The position numbers and the translations under genes are program-made. A model generated the notes under the pieces. It saw nothing but the letters and a program-made list of their open reading frames with translations, had not been told where the DNA came from and made no database searches. This document shows positions 62,985 through 64,000 of a DNA stretch of 64,000 nucleotides, piece after piece (position 1 is the first letter of the stretch; every line of letters starts with the position of its first letter). The DNA is from Herminiimonas arsenitoxidans (GTDB lineage Bacteria > Pseudomonadota > Gammaproteobacteria > Burkholderiales > Burkholderiaceae_D), in the NCBI RefSeq assembly GCF_900130075.1, contig NZ_LT671418.1:1550001-1614000 (forward strand), read 5' to 3'.

Positions 62985-64000
62985 ATGACTGATCAAGCCA
63001 ATCTTTTTGAATCTGTACCAGCCGATGGCGGCGAAGCACTGACACTGGCCACATTTGCCGAACGCGCTTATCTGGATTACGCCATTTCCGTCGTCAAGGG
63101 CCGCGCCCTGCCGGATGTCTGCGACGGCCAGAAGCCGGTACAACGCCGCATCCTGTTTGCGATGAATGAACTGGGCTTGAACTCCGCTGCCAAACCGCGC
63201 AAATCAGCTGCGGTAGTCGGCGATGTACTCGGTAAGTTGCATCCACATGGCGATCAATCGGTATATGACGCGCTGGTGCGTATGGCGCAGGATTTCTCAC
63301 TGCGTTATCCACTGATCGACGGTCAAGGCAACTTCGGTTCGCGCGATGGCGATGGCGCCGCGGCCATGCGATACACCGAAGCACGTCTGACGCCCATCGC
63401 AAAATTGCTGATGGAAGAAATCGACATGGGCACCGTCGACTTCCAGCCCAACTACGACGGCTCAACCGAAGAACCAAAACTCTTACCTAGCCGTTTGCCT
63501 TTCGTATTATTGAATGGCGCATCCGGTATTGCAGTTGGTATGGCGACAGAAATTCCTTCGCACAATCTGCGTGAAGTCGCGACCGCAGCCGTCGCCATCA
63601 TCCGCAATCCAAAATTGACGCATGAAGAATTGATGGCGATAGTACCTGGCCCGGATTTCCCAGGCGGTGGTCAGATCATCACCTCACCAACCGCGATCAG
63701 CGACATCTATCGCAGCGGTCGTGGCAGCGTCAAGGTGCGCGCGACGTGGAAGATAGAAGACATGGCGCGTGGCCAATGGCAAGCGGTCGTGACTGAACTG
63801 CCGCACGGCACGTCATCACAACGCGTGCTGGAAGAAATCGAAGAACTGACCAATCCAAAAATCAAGCTCGGCAAAAAATCGCTGTCGCCAGATCAATTGG
63901 CATTGAAGCAAATCATGTTGGCGATGCTCGATACAGTACGTGATGAATCCGGTCGCGAAGCGCCAGTGCGTCTGGTGTTCGAACCGAAATCGAAAAATCA
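62985..64000 (+). CDS. parC: DNA topoisomerase IV subunit A, 3' truncated by window edge
   Basis: 338 residues are seen of about 770. The winged-helix/breakage domain is clear: [26 protein letters not shown], the [19 protein letters not shown] loop, and the catalytic Tyr in [10 protein letters not shown]. The position equivalent to Ser80 of Escherichia coli (the fluoroquinolone site) is Gln here and Glu84 is Asp; this may be normal for the group. Start at 62985, 15 bases after the transglycosylase stop. Works with ParE. Confidence 0.95.
   Translation, partial: MTDQANLFESVPADGGEALTLATFAERAYLDYAISVVKGRALPDVCDGQKPVQRRILFAMNELGLNSAAKPRKSAAVVGDVLGKLHPHGDQSVYDALVRMAQDFSLRYPLIDGQGNFGSRDGDGAAAMRYTEARLTPIAKLLMEEIDMGTVDFQPNYDGSTEEPKLLPSRLPFVLLNGASGIAVGMATEIPSHNLREVATAAVAIIRNPKLTHEELMAIVPGPDFPGGGQIITSPTAISDIYRSGRGSVKVRATWKIEDMARGQWQAVVTELPHGTSSQRVLEEIEELTNPKIKLGKKSLSPDQLALKQIMLAMLDTVRDESGREAPVRLVFEPKSKN

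Noticed and set aside
1..64000. tRNA, rRNA, CRISPR, prophage or transposase genes
   Set aside because: None recognised on either strand by reading; short non-coding RNAs cannot be excluded by eye.

Overview
The window reads as a chromosomal segment of a betaproteobacterium of the Burkholderiales, most like the Oxalobacteraceae (Herminiimonas/Janthinobacterium group). This is inferred from gene content and family-level resemblance (a CysB-type regulator after cysTWA, a PHA granule gene set, a stand-alone RnfB next to nth, parE-slt-parC, a Gcr-type 'recombinase' beside moxR). No rRNA, tRNA, CRISPR array, prophage or insertion sequence was recognised.

Layout. 1-1335 is the 3' part of a TctA-type permease gene, ending at a strong two-way terminator. 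1437-5268 (minus) holds cysT-cysW-cysA-cysB for sulfate uptake and its regulator. 5645-14933 is an accessory locus: an HMW1C-like cytoplasmic N-glycosyltransferase (minus), divergent from a two-partner secretion operon (TpsB transporter, 1461-residue TpsA adhesin, secreted FecR-domain protein). 14950-23500 holds two tandem copies of an iron-responsive cell-surface signalling cassette (ECF sigma, FecR-type anti-sigma, TonB receptor with STN domain), each under the same promoter overlapped by the same perfect 19-bp Fur-type palindrome. 23653-26010 carries a nitroreductase and its divergent MerR-type regulator with a textbook 19-bp-spacer promoter, a small secreted protein and a cytochrome c.

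26022-33399 (minus) is one long sulfur-scavenging operon: sbp-ssuE-ssuA-ssuD-ssuC-ssuB-ssuF, followed by an EAL-like gene and an alpha/beta hydrolase. Sulfate binding (sbp) is thus about 27 kb from its permease genes, with the adhesin and iron loci in between. 33619-44749 is mixed: two oxidoreductases, DgkA, an IclR regulator, a PBP7-like peptidase, an EamA transporter, a phasin, a ferric-iron ABC permease/ATPase pair and a MoCF-domain protein. 44948-53871 has FKBP, acyl-CoA-binding protein, a PHA granule protein, a 2-hydroxyacid dehydrogenase, an antiporter, ferredoxin, a PHA depolymerase, RnfB, endonuclease III and two small cytochromes c. 54042-64000 has the Gcr-type membrane protein, MoxR ATPase, a GNAT acetyltransferase, a VWA protein, a degenerate receiver protein and parE-slt-parC (parC cut by the window end).

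How parts work together. The sulfur genes form a scavenging system for sulfate and alkanesulfonates, probably under CysB. The iron genes form two siderophore-sensing loops plus a separate ferric ABC pump. The most interesting part is the adhesin locus: the glycosyltransferase would modify the sequon-rich TpsA in the cytoplasm before TpsB secretes it, and the third operon member and lone C-terminal cysteine of TpsA suggest an anchoring scheme different from Haemophilus HMW1.
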